NCBI GenBank assembly: GCA_037039685.1
Contig: JAWNGF010000010.1
Span: 124,001-188,000, forward strand
Direction: 5' to 3'
Source of the DNA: Ceratobasidium sp. AG-K
Lineage: Eukaryota > Basidiomycota > Agaricomycetes > Cantharellales > Ceratobasidiaceae
DNA: 64,000 nucleotides
The first letter of the stretch is position 1, and each line of letters starts with the position of its first letter. Below are positions 46,973 to 58,625 of this stretch, piece after piece. Below the pieces are notes generated by a model. That model was given only the letters and a program-made list of their open reading frames with translations, was not told where the DNA came from and made no database searches. A program made the translations under genes and the position numbers.

Positions 46973-48930
46973 TGATATCTCTACTAGCGCTATGAGATGT
47001 GCCTGGTACTTCCGCCGATGGCTCCATTCTAGCTATAAAATAATTTATGCAATTAATCAGAGCAATTTATGACCCAGGTACGATTATTTGAGTGGACTAG
47101 ATGATGAGGGTGGTTGAATCGTCGAACACGTTCTGGAATACTACTGTAAGAAAAGGAAATGACTTGAACGGATCGGATGCAGCCGGATCACACTCCTCAA
47201 GCGCAGTACAGCCCCATTCAAAGAAGCCAAATGAATATGTGGAATGTAGTAAGCGCCTTGGCCTTTGAAACTAAAATACGGGAGATATTTCTTTACCCTC
47301 TACGCATGGCTTTCACTAAACCCGAACTTGACAATTACCACACGAAGCTTCGTTGCGCCCATACGTACCAAACCGTTGCTACGAATCAAAAGAGAAGGTT
47401 CCGCCAGCAATAGCTCACAGCACTTACCGCGTCCCAAACATTCATATATCAGGTCTGAATCGCCCGCATACGTAGGGCGGGTTGCTCCTTTTTGGGCCGA
47501 ATGCTTCACAGCCAGGAACCAGCAGGTCGAGTGCAGTGGGTGAAAATAGGAGGTCTGGGACCCATCCGCTTCCCGAGGTAACGAGAGATGTAGGTGAAGG
47601 GAAGCCTGGGAAAGCTTCCCAAGTGTAACGGCAGCGACCCAGACACATGGTGTAGTAAGAGTACTTTGATCTCCTGGGGTTCAAGTCTCCCCTTCACCTG
47701 GCCCCCTGCCGACCGCCGGCGCTATACTGGCATGCAAATCCTCAAACCCCGATCGTGAAGCACAACCCGAAGCCAAGTGAGCACCAGTTAGGCTTTTATC
47801 CAGGATGGTTGGATTTATCCTACTGCCTGCGTACGAAAGACGACTCCCGTATAAGTGTAAAAGAGATGTGTGCATATTTCGGGGCATTCACATCACCCAG
47901 GGCTGAAAGCTATGGGGCCTATCCCCCATCATCACATATTCGAATACGGCTGCAAATCAGCCTACAGTTCTATGAGAAACAATCCTGGATTCTAATAGCT
48001 GAAACAAGTCTGGATCATACCCAGAGATAGTCGTTCAAATACGCCGATCACCAGCAAGGGGCGGACTATGACCTGGTAGTAGTTATCACATGAGTTTTGG
48101 TTGATGACTTGATGTACCCCTACAAGAATATACCATCCATCTCGTCACCGGTGTACTACTCGCTCTCGTCAACTCCCTCACGCTTCACGGAGGTCATTCG
48201 ATCCGGTTGTTCAGGGTCTCCGTTTCTCAATCGTATCCGACATCGGAATACCATCAATGCCGATACAACGCGGGTTCGGGTATGAAACCAATGCAGGGTA
48301 TATGCGCCTTAGATTAGTCTAGGGACTCAAAGTAATGTCAATGGCGTCGACCGGACCGAGCTTACCCAGCAGCCAAGCCGCCATTCCTGATGGGCAGCGC
48401 TTTGGTAGTGCCCACTATATATAGCCTCGTGTGAGATCCGTAGGCTGCGAATGTAGTTCGATGAGACGACGGCCGTTGTCGAGCAAACTGTAACAGGATA
48501 ATTTTGAGGTAGGAGCTCATTTTGTGCCAAGTCACTCTGGTATTGCGGAGAAACCTTGGACGGTGAGGATTGTCGATATAGCGAAGCCTTCAGATTCCCG
48601 GCTTCGGCCATCATTCAAAATTCCGGGCATGTGGAGCTGATAAGGGTATAATGGTTCTCAACTAATAAAACTTAAGTAGGTAGGAGCGCTCTATTATTTA
48701 TTGAACCTAGGACTGTGGCGTACGTACGAGCTTGCATTCGTATGTCCATCGTTTGTTGTTAGGGGAATGGAGACACGGGTAAAAATAGACAGACTGACAG
48801 AGGAACAATGAGTCAGCATGGATGATCCACGTGACGGCCCGGCCGCACCGCCACGGTTCTGGAAATCCTGAGACGAGCACAGACCAGCTGGCGTTGATCA
48901 GGGCGGTTTCGGCAACGGAGAGCCCCTACG
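46973..48930. other. Intergenic, about 2 kb, no gene recognised
   Basis: Short ORFs on both strands have no recognisable content. A TATATATA lies near 48416. An inverted repeat (GGGAAGCCT...GCTTCCC) is near 47600. The right end includes short upstream ORFs starting near 48811 and 48826, ahead of the membrane-protein start. Confidence 0.4.
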
Positions 48931-51709
48931 ATGATCATCAAGGACCAGTCCTCGGCGACATGGAACTACTACGAGACGACAACAGACGACGGAGCCAGTT
49001 CTAGTCGAGTTTCCCATCTCCAGCCAGACGATAGCGATGCTCAGCGCCCACCCTCTCCTCCGCGGCATGCCCACACCATGCACTCGACTCCCTCGCCCGC
49101 CCGCAGACGACTCGGCCTCACGGCGCTTGCGTCGACTGTGTTTGTCGTCGCCATGTCTGCCGGGCTCGCCACGTTTTTCCTGTTGTATATTATATTATCC
49201 CAGGTCCCACACGTCAGTGATCCGACAGCGTTTGTTGTCCGCGAGCGAGTGGTGGCATCCAGCATGGTCGAGGCATCGTCTCTCTCTGCGCTGACTGTGT
49301 CTACGGCGATCGTGAGTGCCGTTGTCGCTGACGAGAGCTGTTGACCTGACGTCAGAATTCCGGCAGTCTCATTTTCTTAGCATAACCACACCTATCGTCT
49401 TCTCCCTTCTGGCCTATCGCACCGCTTATCTGTGGATGCAGGCCCAGTCATCGCCCAGAGTAGATGAGGAAGGTCGTTTGCCCACACCGCTCCAGTATGT
49501 CGCCATTTATTCCCGCGCCCTTTGTTCATCTAATGAATCCCGCCTAGCTACGGCCTGCTCGTGCGTATTCTCAACTCGAGCAGTATCCTCAACCTTGGCC
49601 CCTTGCTTGGCTACTTTCTCCCTCGCCTCGGTCGTCGCCCCAGCACAGGGAATACCGTCCCCATCACGACCCCACGCCTTCTTCGCGAGGCCTTTGCCGC
49701 CGCCTTCGTCATCTATATTCTGTCACACGCCGTCGGCCTCGCAGACATCTGGCTTCATGCGGCCTCGTCCGCCGCCATCGCCGAGTCGGTCACCCCAGCC
49801 AAAACTTTGCCCGACTTTAGCATGGTCTTCAACACTTCCCTCTGCGATCCTTCCACCGGCGTCGAATGCATGAGATACCATGACCACTGGGGTCAGCCGG
49901 ACGTGACTCGCACAGCCGCTCTCGTCGCTGCCAACTCGACCGTTCCCACAGAGATCAGCGTCATCACCCTCGCAAACGCCAAAGACACCGCCATCCTCGT
50001 CCCAACCGGGTTCGTTCGCGAGTGGAATTTTTCTGCTAGCACTTATGGTGCGAGGGCTAAATGTTATGAAATCGGATCGTACTGTGGCGAGGGTGGCTGC
50101 CCCCCTGGGTATATACCTGGGCCAGCAGTCGACGTTGGCATGTCTGTTGCGGCGCTTCAAGTCCCCAAGCTCGACTCGAAGAGCGAAAAAGTCATTCAAC
50201 GCGGCCCCTCATTTCGTGATCTCTCCCGAGTGATGGCCTACGTCGGCAATCTCACCGTCGGCTCGCCCACCGGTGTGCCCGCTTCCGTGGCCAATTCGGC
50301 CCCTCCGAACCCTGGTCCCGTGTTGGTCAAGCTTCGATGGACTGATTTCCAGACGAGTCGAGCCAGAATCGGATCAGACGACACATCGAACATCGTCATC
50401 CCGAGCACGGCCGATGACACGGATGACGAGTTCCAATCCCGTGTTGTTACCAGGCTCTATACCCAGTGCACGCTCGAGTTTGTCAAGGTTCGATACGGGT
50501 ACAATCGAAGCTACGAGTTTTCGGCCTATGATATTCAGAAGATGGTGGGGGATGAGGCCGACATTGCCTCTATCTTTTGGTCCCCCCTTATATGGCAACA
50601 AATTACGCCCCAGGTGCGTGCGTTGTGTTGCACAGCTTCCGTTGCGCTGACCTCGTGTCCAGTTCGAGTCCAACGTCCACCAAGAGTGTTTTGGCGATTA
50701 CACGGCAAGAGAGTTGCTTGCGATGCTCGGACAGGAGCTCTCACGCCTCGCGATCGCAGGTGCATCGGGCGTGTTGATGCGCTCGAACGAAACCGTTAGC
50801 GACGCGAGCACGGTCGTCCAAGTCCTAGTCGGTCGCTATCCTCACACGCCTGTGTTCGTGTTTGCCGGAGCGCTCTACGCCTATGCCGCATTTGCCATCA
50901 TCCTCTTCCTCGCGACCACGGCATGCACCTCGGAGGTCATCATTCCCTCGGATCCAGACGGCACCAAGGAAAAGGCGTATATCCAAGGCGCGAAACCACC
51001 TCGGGCGTACACCGCTCTCGAGCTTGCTCAACGTAGGCTGGTCGACCCTGCCACGCTCATCGCCGAGCAATACGTCTGGGCACCGCATACGAGTCCCTCT
51101 CAGGCGAGCGAAATGTCCTCGCGGACCCGAACGGCCGAGATGTTTGGCGTAAATCAGCCTAGCTACGAGGGCAAGGCGGCGATGGGACCCGAACGATTGG
51201 TGGTGGGGATGGGAGGACCTTATGCGGATACGGGCAACCCTCGATTTGGGGTGTGGCGCCGGCCCAAGCGACAAGTCGATCCCGAGCCTGAGATGCAGGT
51301 TGGATATGGACTGGGTGCGCCGTCCTCGATAGGGACGGGCGATGTCGAGTTGATGGAGGGCACCACGCTGGCGGGGAGCACGATGCGGTACCACCGCGAC
51401 CGGGACAGCGACACTGGCCGATTAGGATTACCTCCCACTTATGCTTCGCTCTCTCGTGGCACGCGAAGTCGATCAGAGGGGTCCGACTTGACGCCCGAAT
51501 ATCTCGTGCGACACGGTCCGGGCACTGGCCTCGTCGATACACGACAACCCGAGAGCATACGAGTAGATCTGGGCCCACAAGGAAGGAGAAGAGTGGCGCC
51601 CGAAAAAGACTTGACGGAGCTGATGCAGATTCGGTCAAGCGTCTCGTCAGAGGGTAGCGTGGCGAGTACGAGCACCGTACGGACCATACGGAGGAGTACG
51701 GGGATATAA
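48931..51709 (+). CDS. Large membrane glycoprotein-like protein of unknown function
   Basis: Four exons, joined by three short GT-AG introns (near 49310-49355, 49496-49550 and 50614-50661), give about 850 residues. A hydrophilic N-terminus precedes a strong membrane span (LASTVFVVAMSAGLATFFLLYIIL). Further spans lie around TPIVFSLLAYRTAYLWM and REAFAAAFVIYILSHAVGLADIW. A long region with NST/NRS/NFS glycosylation sites and paired Cys (CYEIGSYCGEGGC) looks extracellular. It is followed by a last span (VFVFAGALYAYAAFAIILFLAT) and a cytoplasmic-type Ser/Arg-rich tail. I do not recognise a named family. The start at 48931 is the first ATG of the long frame. Confidence 0.78.
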
Positions 51710-52772
51710 ACGTTTCGTTCTTGCATGTACGCCCTTTCTCTCTCTTTTTGTCGAACAGTCTATACCATATAGTTGTCCTCCTGTTATCTTTCACTTCTGA
51801 ATTTTGCTCTCTGGTTCTCATTTTGTTCTCATATTTTTGTACATCATATTGAAGCCATCACTAGATTTGTAGCTCGCTGGCAATTTGATGCAGCTAGCAT
51901 TACGTAATTTGGGGGTGTGAACTTTCGTCTTGGCATTAACCTCGACCGAGGTCGGTTCGTGTCCAGTGGATCTCGGTTGATGTGATTGTGAAGGCTTGGA
52001 TTTCTTTGCGTTGTGCATGACGTCCGGCGGTATGTGATACAATTTTCATCATTGAGAGAAGGTGTGAATGACCCCAGTCTCGGTTTCAAGCTCCAGTGCT
52101 GCCTATATGCTCTAGTGACTTCTATTACGACGCGGCACACGCGCATGGATAGCAAGTAGCATTTTTATTAAAGCTATGCCGATCTCAATCTCATCCGCGA
52201 ACTCTTGAAGTGTGGATGAGCCGGGACAGTCGGACGATCCTGCATGCATCACACGCTTAGCCGGGCTTCGCCGGGCTTCCATTGAATAGTCTCATTCGCG
52301 TGCCCAAACAGGATAGGTTGATGCTCTGGGACACGTATTAATCCTTTCTCGACCAGCGTGCTGCTGTGATAATAATGATGGGCGGTAACTGGTCTTCATA
52401 AATCGTTGGGTGGCTGAGCTGAGTACTGCAACCTGGCGCACGCTGGTTCCCACATTGACATCCAGACCGAGGAAATTGGGTGCAGTACACCGGAGGACGA
52501 TAATTACATGAGTATGAGCAATTGAGCGCACTACCGCACATTCTAGTTGCCCGCATATACGCACACTTTTCTATCTGCAAGCAAACTTGAGTGGACTGCT
52601 CCCACCATGCCCACATATACAGATTCCCTATCCGGAGTTTTCTTAGTGAATGCGTTTCCATAACATAACACCCCCTACAACACTATGCCTTTTTCAGGAG
52701 TCAATCGTATTTGGTTCAGCCATATCAAACAATGATTATTGTATCTAAATAATCCAAGATAAATTGTTTAAA
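51710..52772. other. Intergenic, no gene recognised
   Basis: This lies between two convergent genes. It should hold the 3' UTRs. ORFs present are short and featureless. Confidence 0.45.
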
Positions 52773-54127
52773 TTACTGGCATTGAGAGTAGAACTCGTTC
52801 AATTTAATGCAGGTCGATCCAGTGACACAAACGGTTGCACCCTAACAGATGATTCTATCAGAAAGGCGAAGCACGCTCTCTAACGGATACATACCGTCCA
52901 TCCTTGACCGCCACACTGACCGTATTTGGCGACGGTACCGCCCGCAGCAGTCGTAGTCGTAACAGGCGCAGAGGTGGTGGTAGTTGTAGCCTTGGTGGTA
53001 GTTGTAACCTTGGTGGTAGTATTCGCGACGGCGGTTGTAGTAGGAGCGGTAGTGGCACCATCGCATGTGAAGGGGCGGGGCCCGGGGATGACATAGTTGG
53101 TCAGTGGAGGGTACTTTGGGGCTGAACGTTAGTATCAAAGACAGAATGAGGGTCTTTCAGCTCACGTAGATCTGGATCGGTCATATCAGTATAAAGGATT
53201 GCTCAAATTAGTGAGCTGCACTTACGTTAACCAAGACACCCGGGTCAGTGCCGGAGTAAGCTCCGGGGAAGGATACAGTGGCAGGGGAAGCGTTTCCACC
53301 ACCGGTAACATTGATCTGGGCGCATCCCATGTAGAACTGAGCACCCGGGTACGACCCGGCCCCGTGAAGGCCTGTAAGATGGCATTCGTGTCAGCCGTAG
53401 AGACTCTAATTTATTGTGTTACATACCGATGAGTTCCGCTCGAAGGAAGTAGTTACCAGAGGGAATGCACTTGGGAATGACCGCGTTGGCCTTTCCCTTA
53501 TTGTCGTAGAGACGGTTCACACCCCATTTTCCGTTGGCGTCGAGACCGTCCTCAGCGATCTTAAACCATTTCAGGCCCGTCACAGTTTCCTGGGTCGCGT
53601 CAGGAACCTTGGCGAGGTAGACTAGGTTATGAAAGTATCGTCAACTCATTGAAACCCTCAGAAGTCATTGGCACCCTACCCATCACAGGACCCAAGTGCG
53701 AAATGTCGATAGGGTCCGAGGTATCGCTAGGATCGGCGCCGAGGCCGTGATGCCATTCGTGGGTAATGGTGGCTCCGGCAGGGACGTTGATAACGGTCTT
53801 GTCGAAGGGTTTGACGAGAGGGTTGACTCCTCCATTGCACTACGCGCATCGTGGAGAAAGCGTTAGCAAAATTATGAGTACCAAATGCGGAAACCTACGA
53901 TAATGTCGTTGCTAGTAACATCGGTAACAGGCCCGTTGTAGCTTGGGTAACGGATACCCTTGAGGTGTCCAGCGGAGACACCGTTAACCCAGAGCTCCTG
54001 AGAACCAAAGCAATTCAATATTTATTCAGGGTAGAGTAAAGAATTATCGCCTCACTTGGAAGATGGTGTGAGCGTATGCCTGAGTGGAGAGAGCCGCGAA
54101 GGCCGCGAGAATAGACTGGGTCCGCAT
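52773..54127 (-). CDS. AA9 lytic polysaccharide monooxygenase with CBM1
   Basis: Eight exons (54056-54127, 53899-53997, 53680-53839, 53427-53621, 53226-53371, 53166-53171, 52895-53113, 52773-52841) sum to 966 nt, or 321 residues. A 19-residue signal peptide ends in AYA, so the mature protein starts with His (HTIF), the first copper ligand. The second ligand is in THEWHHG. The axial Tyr is in [12 protein letters not shown] Thr-rich linker leads to a CBM1 ([11 protein letters not shown], then CVTGSTC, EFYSQCQ), which binds cellulose. The enzyme oxidatively cleaves cellulose chains outside the cell. One exon is only 6 nt (Ile-Tyr). It restores the usual VNIY motif of the family. Confidence 0.93.
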
Positions 54128-55281
54128 GGTTAATGAATAAAATTGAAGGAGAATGGAAGATTTGAGAAAAGAGGGGATGACCTGAGGTTAGATGAGACTT
54201 GTTCGGGCTGGTTTTTATCCTAGTCGCGAGGCAGACCTCACTGAATTACCAATCGCCGGCGGCAGGAGTCGCAATATTTTCGGGCTCTGCTCTAGTTCAC
54301 ATGGCAGGCAACTACCGACGACCAGAATACGCCATTGCACGCTAGTATGCAATTAGAATCGGTTCAAAGGAATGTAATCATTTTTTAAAGCTCACGATCA
54401 ACTGCATTTGTCGTGCCTGTCCCTGTCCCGAGGATATGCGAGGTTTCGGCGAAGTGAGAAGCACTGTTGGCACGGCGTGACCTATGATGCCAGCTTGGCA
54501 CAACAACAAGCGTGCATACAACCTAGATACACATCAAATAGAACGCGCGAAAACGCCTCTTGGCCTTTAGTCGAAGGCCTTGGGTCGGCCTGGAATGTCA
54601 TTGCCGGAGAAATTAGTGTGGTTGAGAACTGAGCTTGGGACGAGCCTTTACCATATGACCAGGCGAAACCCTTCGATTTCATTGTGTATGTCACGTTTAA
54701 GCGTTCCTCGGAGTGACGTATTGGATTCGATTGGACACCGTTCTACGTGCGCGCCGCGGAGGCGACGACAAGGGCCGAGGTCCGCATAACTAAGCTAGCG
54801 AGCACTAGGGTTTGTGGCCGTGATACAACGAGTTGAAGGTACCGCCGATAATTCTAATTTGATGGGAAGCAGAATTTCGGAGGGTAAACAGAGGAGTAGC
54901 TACGCTCGTAGATCTGCGAACCATCAGTTGCGTGAGAGAGGGGTCTGTATTTCATGTAGTCCAACGAGTCAAAGTTGAGAGTTTAAGAGCTCGTGACATT
55001 TCGTGAGTGCTCATGAGATATTACGAGCCGAAACGAGCCTTTTGCTCGTTTGTCTCCTGAGCGCTTCGGGGCAACCTGAGTGTTCCGGAGATCGCCGAGA
55101 GAGTCCTAGACATTACAAGACCTCACGAGCCAAACGAAATTTCTCGTTTTTGGTAGAGCAAGCGCGTATTGGAGCTTGTTACAGTGGTTCCAAGTTGATG
55201 TATGCGCTAGCACGATTTAGATGAAGCTGTTCTAGAGATCATGGGAGACTTACGTATTCTAACCTTCGGGGGCTCGATTTT
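54128..55281. other. Intergenic, promoter of the AA9 gene and spacer
   Basis: The left part is upstream of the AA9 start. No gene is recognised. Short repeated GAGC/CGAG-rich tracts occur at 54990-55160. Confidence 0.4.
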
Positions 55282-55530
55282 CACTGTGGACCCCAGACTT
55301 CCGGATCGTCCAGGGGCGACCCTCGGATCGTCCAAAAATCCGGGGGAAAAGTCCGCAGATGTCTGTCGACGGACCCCCGGATTCGATATCCGGAACCTCG
55401 GACGGCCCGAATCGCCACCGGGTCCCCGACCTTTCTTCCGGACGTGCAGGTTACCCTCGGATGGGTTTGCTGGTGGTCGGTCGGCCACCCTCGGACTGTT
55501 CGGAAGTTTTAGGGGGGTGTATCGAGTGGA
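55282..55530. repeat. Putative CACTA-type transposon terminus with subterminal repeats
   Basis: The sequence CACTGTGGACCCC at 55282 begins a GC-rich tract. CCTCGGA recurs four times (near 55320, 55405, 55454 and 55488), with related CCGGA motifs. It lies past the 3' end of the Tnp2-like transposase, as expected for one end of a CACTA/EnSpm element. The opposite end would be beyond the window. Confidence 0.45.
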
Positions 55531-55660
55531 GTGTACACTAGTTCTATTAGTGATTGTAAATGTAATTACATCTTTTCTAGTCCTAGGGGGTGTCGTATTA
55601 GCTGACTGGGACCGCATGATACGCTTGAATAAGTGCGACAAGTATTCACATACCTTGTAT

Positions 55661-57362
55661 TTACTCAGCGCCCGAGCTTCGATCGATAATCCACCACTTG
55701 TTGCCGTCGCGAATGCGCCCAATAGCACATTTGATGTTGTCCGCGTCGACGACTTCTCCACTTGAAAGCTGACCTTCGTAAGAAACTACAGTGTACTCGT
55801 ACGAAGTATTGACTTCGGTTCGGGCCTCCAGAATCAACGCCAGCAAAAGAGTCTGAACGTAGTTGCTGGGGTTGATGGCGGAGTTGGGTGGAATGGGAAG
55901 TGCGAAGAGGTGCTGAAGTTGTCCATAAAAGGACTGTAGAATAAAGTCGGGGGGTGCATTCGGAATACGGGCAAGTCGATCAACCTCGAGCTCGTACTGT
56001 TTTATTTTAGAATTGGCTGATTATTCAAGTTGAAAATAAGAATCTTACCCGAACAAAAGATGCGTCGCGCCCGTCCTCTCGTAGCTTATGGTACCCGCGT
56101 GCGTGGATCAAATCGCCTCCATTGATGATGCGCATTCGTCCCCATTGCATAACCGACGCTGGAACGTACGCCTTGGCTGCTGGAAAGGCGATTTCGTACG
56201 CCGTTACTAGGTATTTGGCGATTTTTCGACGCAGCGGCTCTGTTACCGTCAATCGCTCGGAGCGTGGAGTCAACAGCACGCAAGCGGGGTCTAAATTGTT
56301 TCCGGGTGTAAGAAATAATGGAATTAATTGTCGAACTACTTACAGTCTGGAAGCTGATCCCCCTCGACCGCCTGACCTTCATCTTCAGCATCCCTCGCAT
56401 CTCTTGGGTGGCGAAGCACGATTGTATCGTGGAGGTCGTACACCTCGCGAATGACTCGAAGCTGGGCACAGTCTAGGATTCGCCGTGCGATGTTTGCCGA
56501 GTAGTACCGCCGGCTTCGGACTGACGCCCCAATGAAGCTGCAGTATCGCTCCATTGGAAAGGCCCAATACGCCCAGACCGGTCCTAAGAACTCAATCGAG
56601 TCGGCGATATGCAATAGGTAATGGACGTTTACCGGGCATGTCTGTAGTCGATCAGCACTGTATTGGTAGTATATCCTATTTGATAATAAGTTACTGCGCG
56701 ACGAGTCTTTGTATGCGTTCACATACCGCTCATAATCCTCAATCCATTTAGCAAACCCGTTGCGTATTGTAGGAATGTCGTCCCTAGAGATAAAATGGCT
56801 GACGCACATTTTAACCAAGGTGACGAGGCAGACAAAGTGAGTATAGTATGTTCGCTTAGTAAAGCGACGTCGCAGTAAACAAGGGGCAAGTTGAGTCGCA
56901 AAAAGCATCCAGGATTCGGCAATAAAGTGGCTGCGCTTATTAAGGTTGGGAACGCGACATCCAAATACAGAGGGGATCGTGCAGCCCGAATCTTCGCATA
57001 GATCCCCAACAAGGGCCCACATCACCGAGTCAATCTGGTAGGTTTCTTTACCATTGTCGATGCTGTTAAAGTCGTTGGTCCATAATTCGACAAGCTGAGG
57101 GATTAAGTTAATCCAGACCATATGCATTACCTCGACGGGGAATGATGCCGGAATACTGATCGACGAGAGTTTAGCAAGCAAGGTGACACCTTTGACACCA
57201 TAGGTTGTCGCCAGTCTGGAGCATGCATGCTCATTTGGTGTTTGGAGTACCTTGTACCCTTGCTCCACGGTCTCTGTATGCGTTCGGAGAGGTAAGTCCA
57301 AAGGGTTTGTTGTCGTTCTGTCGGGTCGATGCAAGGGACAATACATATGCGTGCCTCCCTTG
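55661..57362 (-). pseudogene. Tnp2-like CACTA/EnSpm transposase, truncated by element D
   Basis: The C-terminal part of a CACTA transposase is present. Typical landmarks are FPVEVMHMVWINLIPQLVELW, CPVNVHYLLHIAD, GPVWAYWAFPMERYC and CAQLRVIREVYDL. Two GT-AG introns (56291-56343, 52-53 nt; 55997-56048) join the exons in frame through RDASFVR and YELEVDRLARIP to a stop at 55661. The N-terminal part with the catalytic core lies beyond element D, which is inserted at 57362. The preserved part has no stop, so the insertion is recent compared with decay of the gene. Confidence 0.82.
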
Positions 57363-57819
57363 TGTCGTAGGCTTCTTCTTGTTGGCTATGAGACGAGCCG
57401 CAATGGAGAGTGGACGGCACTAAGACCTAAGTGACCTCTTGAACCGCAACACACTTAAGCGTCTGTAGGTTCTTGAGGGTAGGGGTGGTTCTAAGTGTCA
57501 CTCAGAGGGGATGTTTTGACGAGACAAAACAAGCTGGGGTTACCAGGCTTGTTGGTCCTCTATATATATGCAAGAGTCAGCCGAGTCATACAGAACGCAG
57601 CCACATGAGTCACAGCAGTCAACCAGTCAGGAGTGTCCAAGTGAGTCATGCTGTATGAACAGACATGACTCGTATAAAGCACAGCCGCGTTACACAATGT
57701 AACAGAATAACCACAAGAAGGTGGCAACGCGGCAAACGGAAACAGAAACACAACACAAAAGAAGGGAACAGGCGGGCGAGACAACAGGCGAGTCCGATGG
57801 AGTGAGCTGGCTCACGACA
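57363..57819 (-). repeat. 3' LTR of element D (457 bp)
   Basis: It starts TGTCGTGAGC at 57819 and ends AGCCTACGACA at 57363. The purine tract and TAA precede it. The U3 differs from C in the region of the TGACTC sites, where one copy is lost. Confidence 0.93.
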
Positions 57820-57860
57820 TTACTCCCCCTTATGAGTCCATTTGGGGGACCTGAATGGAC

Positions 57861-58625
57861 TTACTGCACCGCGCAGTCCTTTCCTTTCCTCAGCATAAAC
57901 TCCTCAAGCCCTTCATCTTCCTCCAAAGTCAGGTCAATGGGATTGAACCTGGTGTTCCCTGGTTCGTCCAAGAACTTTTCCCATTCTTCCCACGTCTCCT
58001 CCTTTGTCCAGTCGGCCTTGGACCAGTCCAAAACCCTTTCTTGCGCCTCCACAAACTCCTTGTCCCATTGTCGCACGTCTGGCTCTGTCTCCTTCCATGC
58101 CGACACATCCACTTCCTCCCACTTCCACCAGTTTGGCGCCCACTCGAACTTCTCCTTCTGGTACCTTCCCCTTTCTAGCTTCCAGTCGCTGAGATCCCTT
58201 TCGTAGTTGGCGTCCCAGGCGTCGTTCCACCGAGGTCGCAGCGTAGGTTGCCTTCCGTCGTATCCTGGTACCCACTCGCTCGAATATGCCCCTTCTTGTC
58301 CCCATTCCACAACCCCAAGCATGTGGGTGGATAGTAGGACCACTTCTGACACCTGGAAGGCCGCGCATCCTCGACAGACGAAGATGTCCTTTCTTGTGAG
58401 CTGCATTCTTGTAGGCCATTTTTTGCCGACCCACTGGAATTCGCCCAGGTCTGAGTGGAGAATGTCGTCCGACGCCCTAAAGTGCATTCTTCCTGAGCCT
58501 TGCTGGGACCTTTTGAAAACGTAGAGAGCGGCTCCGGCATCGAGGATTCTTGCCGTAGCAAATGCTGGCCCTTCCAGGACGCGGGTGAGGTTGTTGACGA
58601 TGGTGGAGCGGGAGACAGCAGGCAT
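57861..58625 (-). CDS. Element D ORF3, conserved accessory protein
   Basis: The ORF is intact at 254 codons from ATG 58625, context ACAATGCC. It is very close to the C copy. The early motif reads LDAGAALYVF where C has LDSGAALYVF, which argues against a protease active site there. CRGCAAFQVSE, GQEGAYSSEW and the Trp-rich acidic C-terminus are preserved. It overlaps pol by about 450 nt in the -1 frame. Confidence 0.78.
   Translation of the reverse strand: MPAVSRSTIVNNLTRVLEGPAFATARILDAGAALYVFKRSQQGSGRMHFRASDDILHSDLGEFQWVGKKWPTRMQLTRKDIFVCRGCAAFQVSEVVLLSTHMLGVVEWGQEGAYSSEWVPGYDGRQPTLRPRWNDAWDANYERDLSDWKLERGRYQKEKFEWAPNWWKWEEVDVSAWKETEPDVRQWDKEFVEAQERVLDWSKADWTKEETWEEWEKFLDEPGNTRFNPIDLTLEEDEGLEEFMLRKGKDCAVQ

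Noticed and set aside
55241..55765. 174-codon ORF across the CACTA end
   Set aside because: It overlaps subterminal repeats and the end of the transposase on the other strand. Composition follows the repeats.
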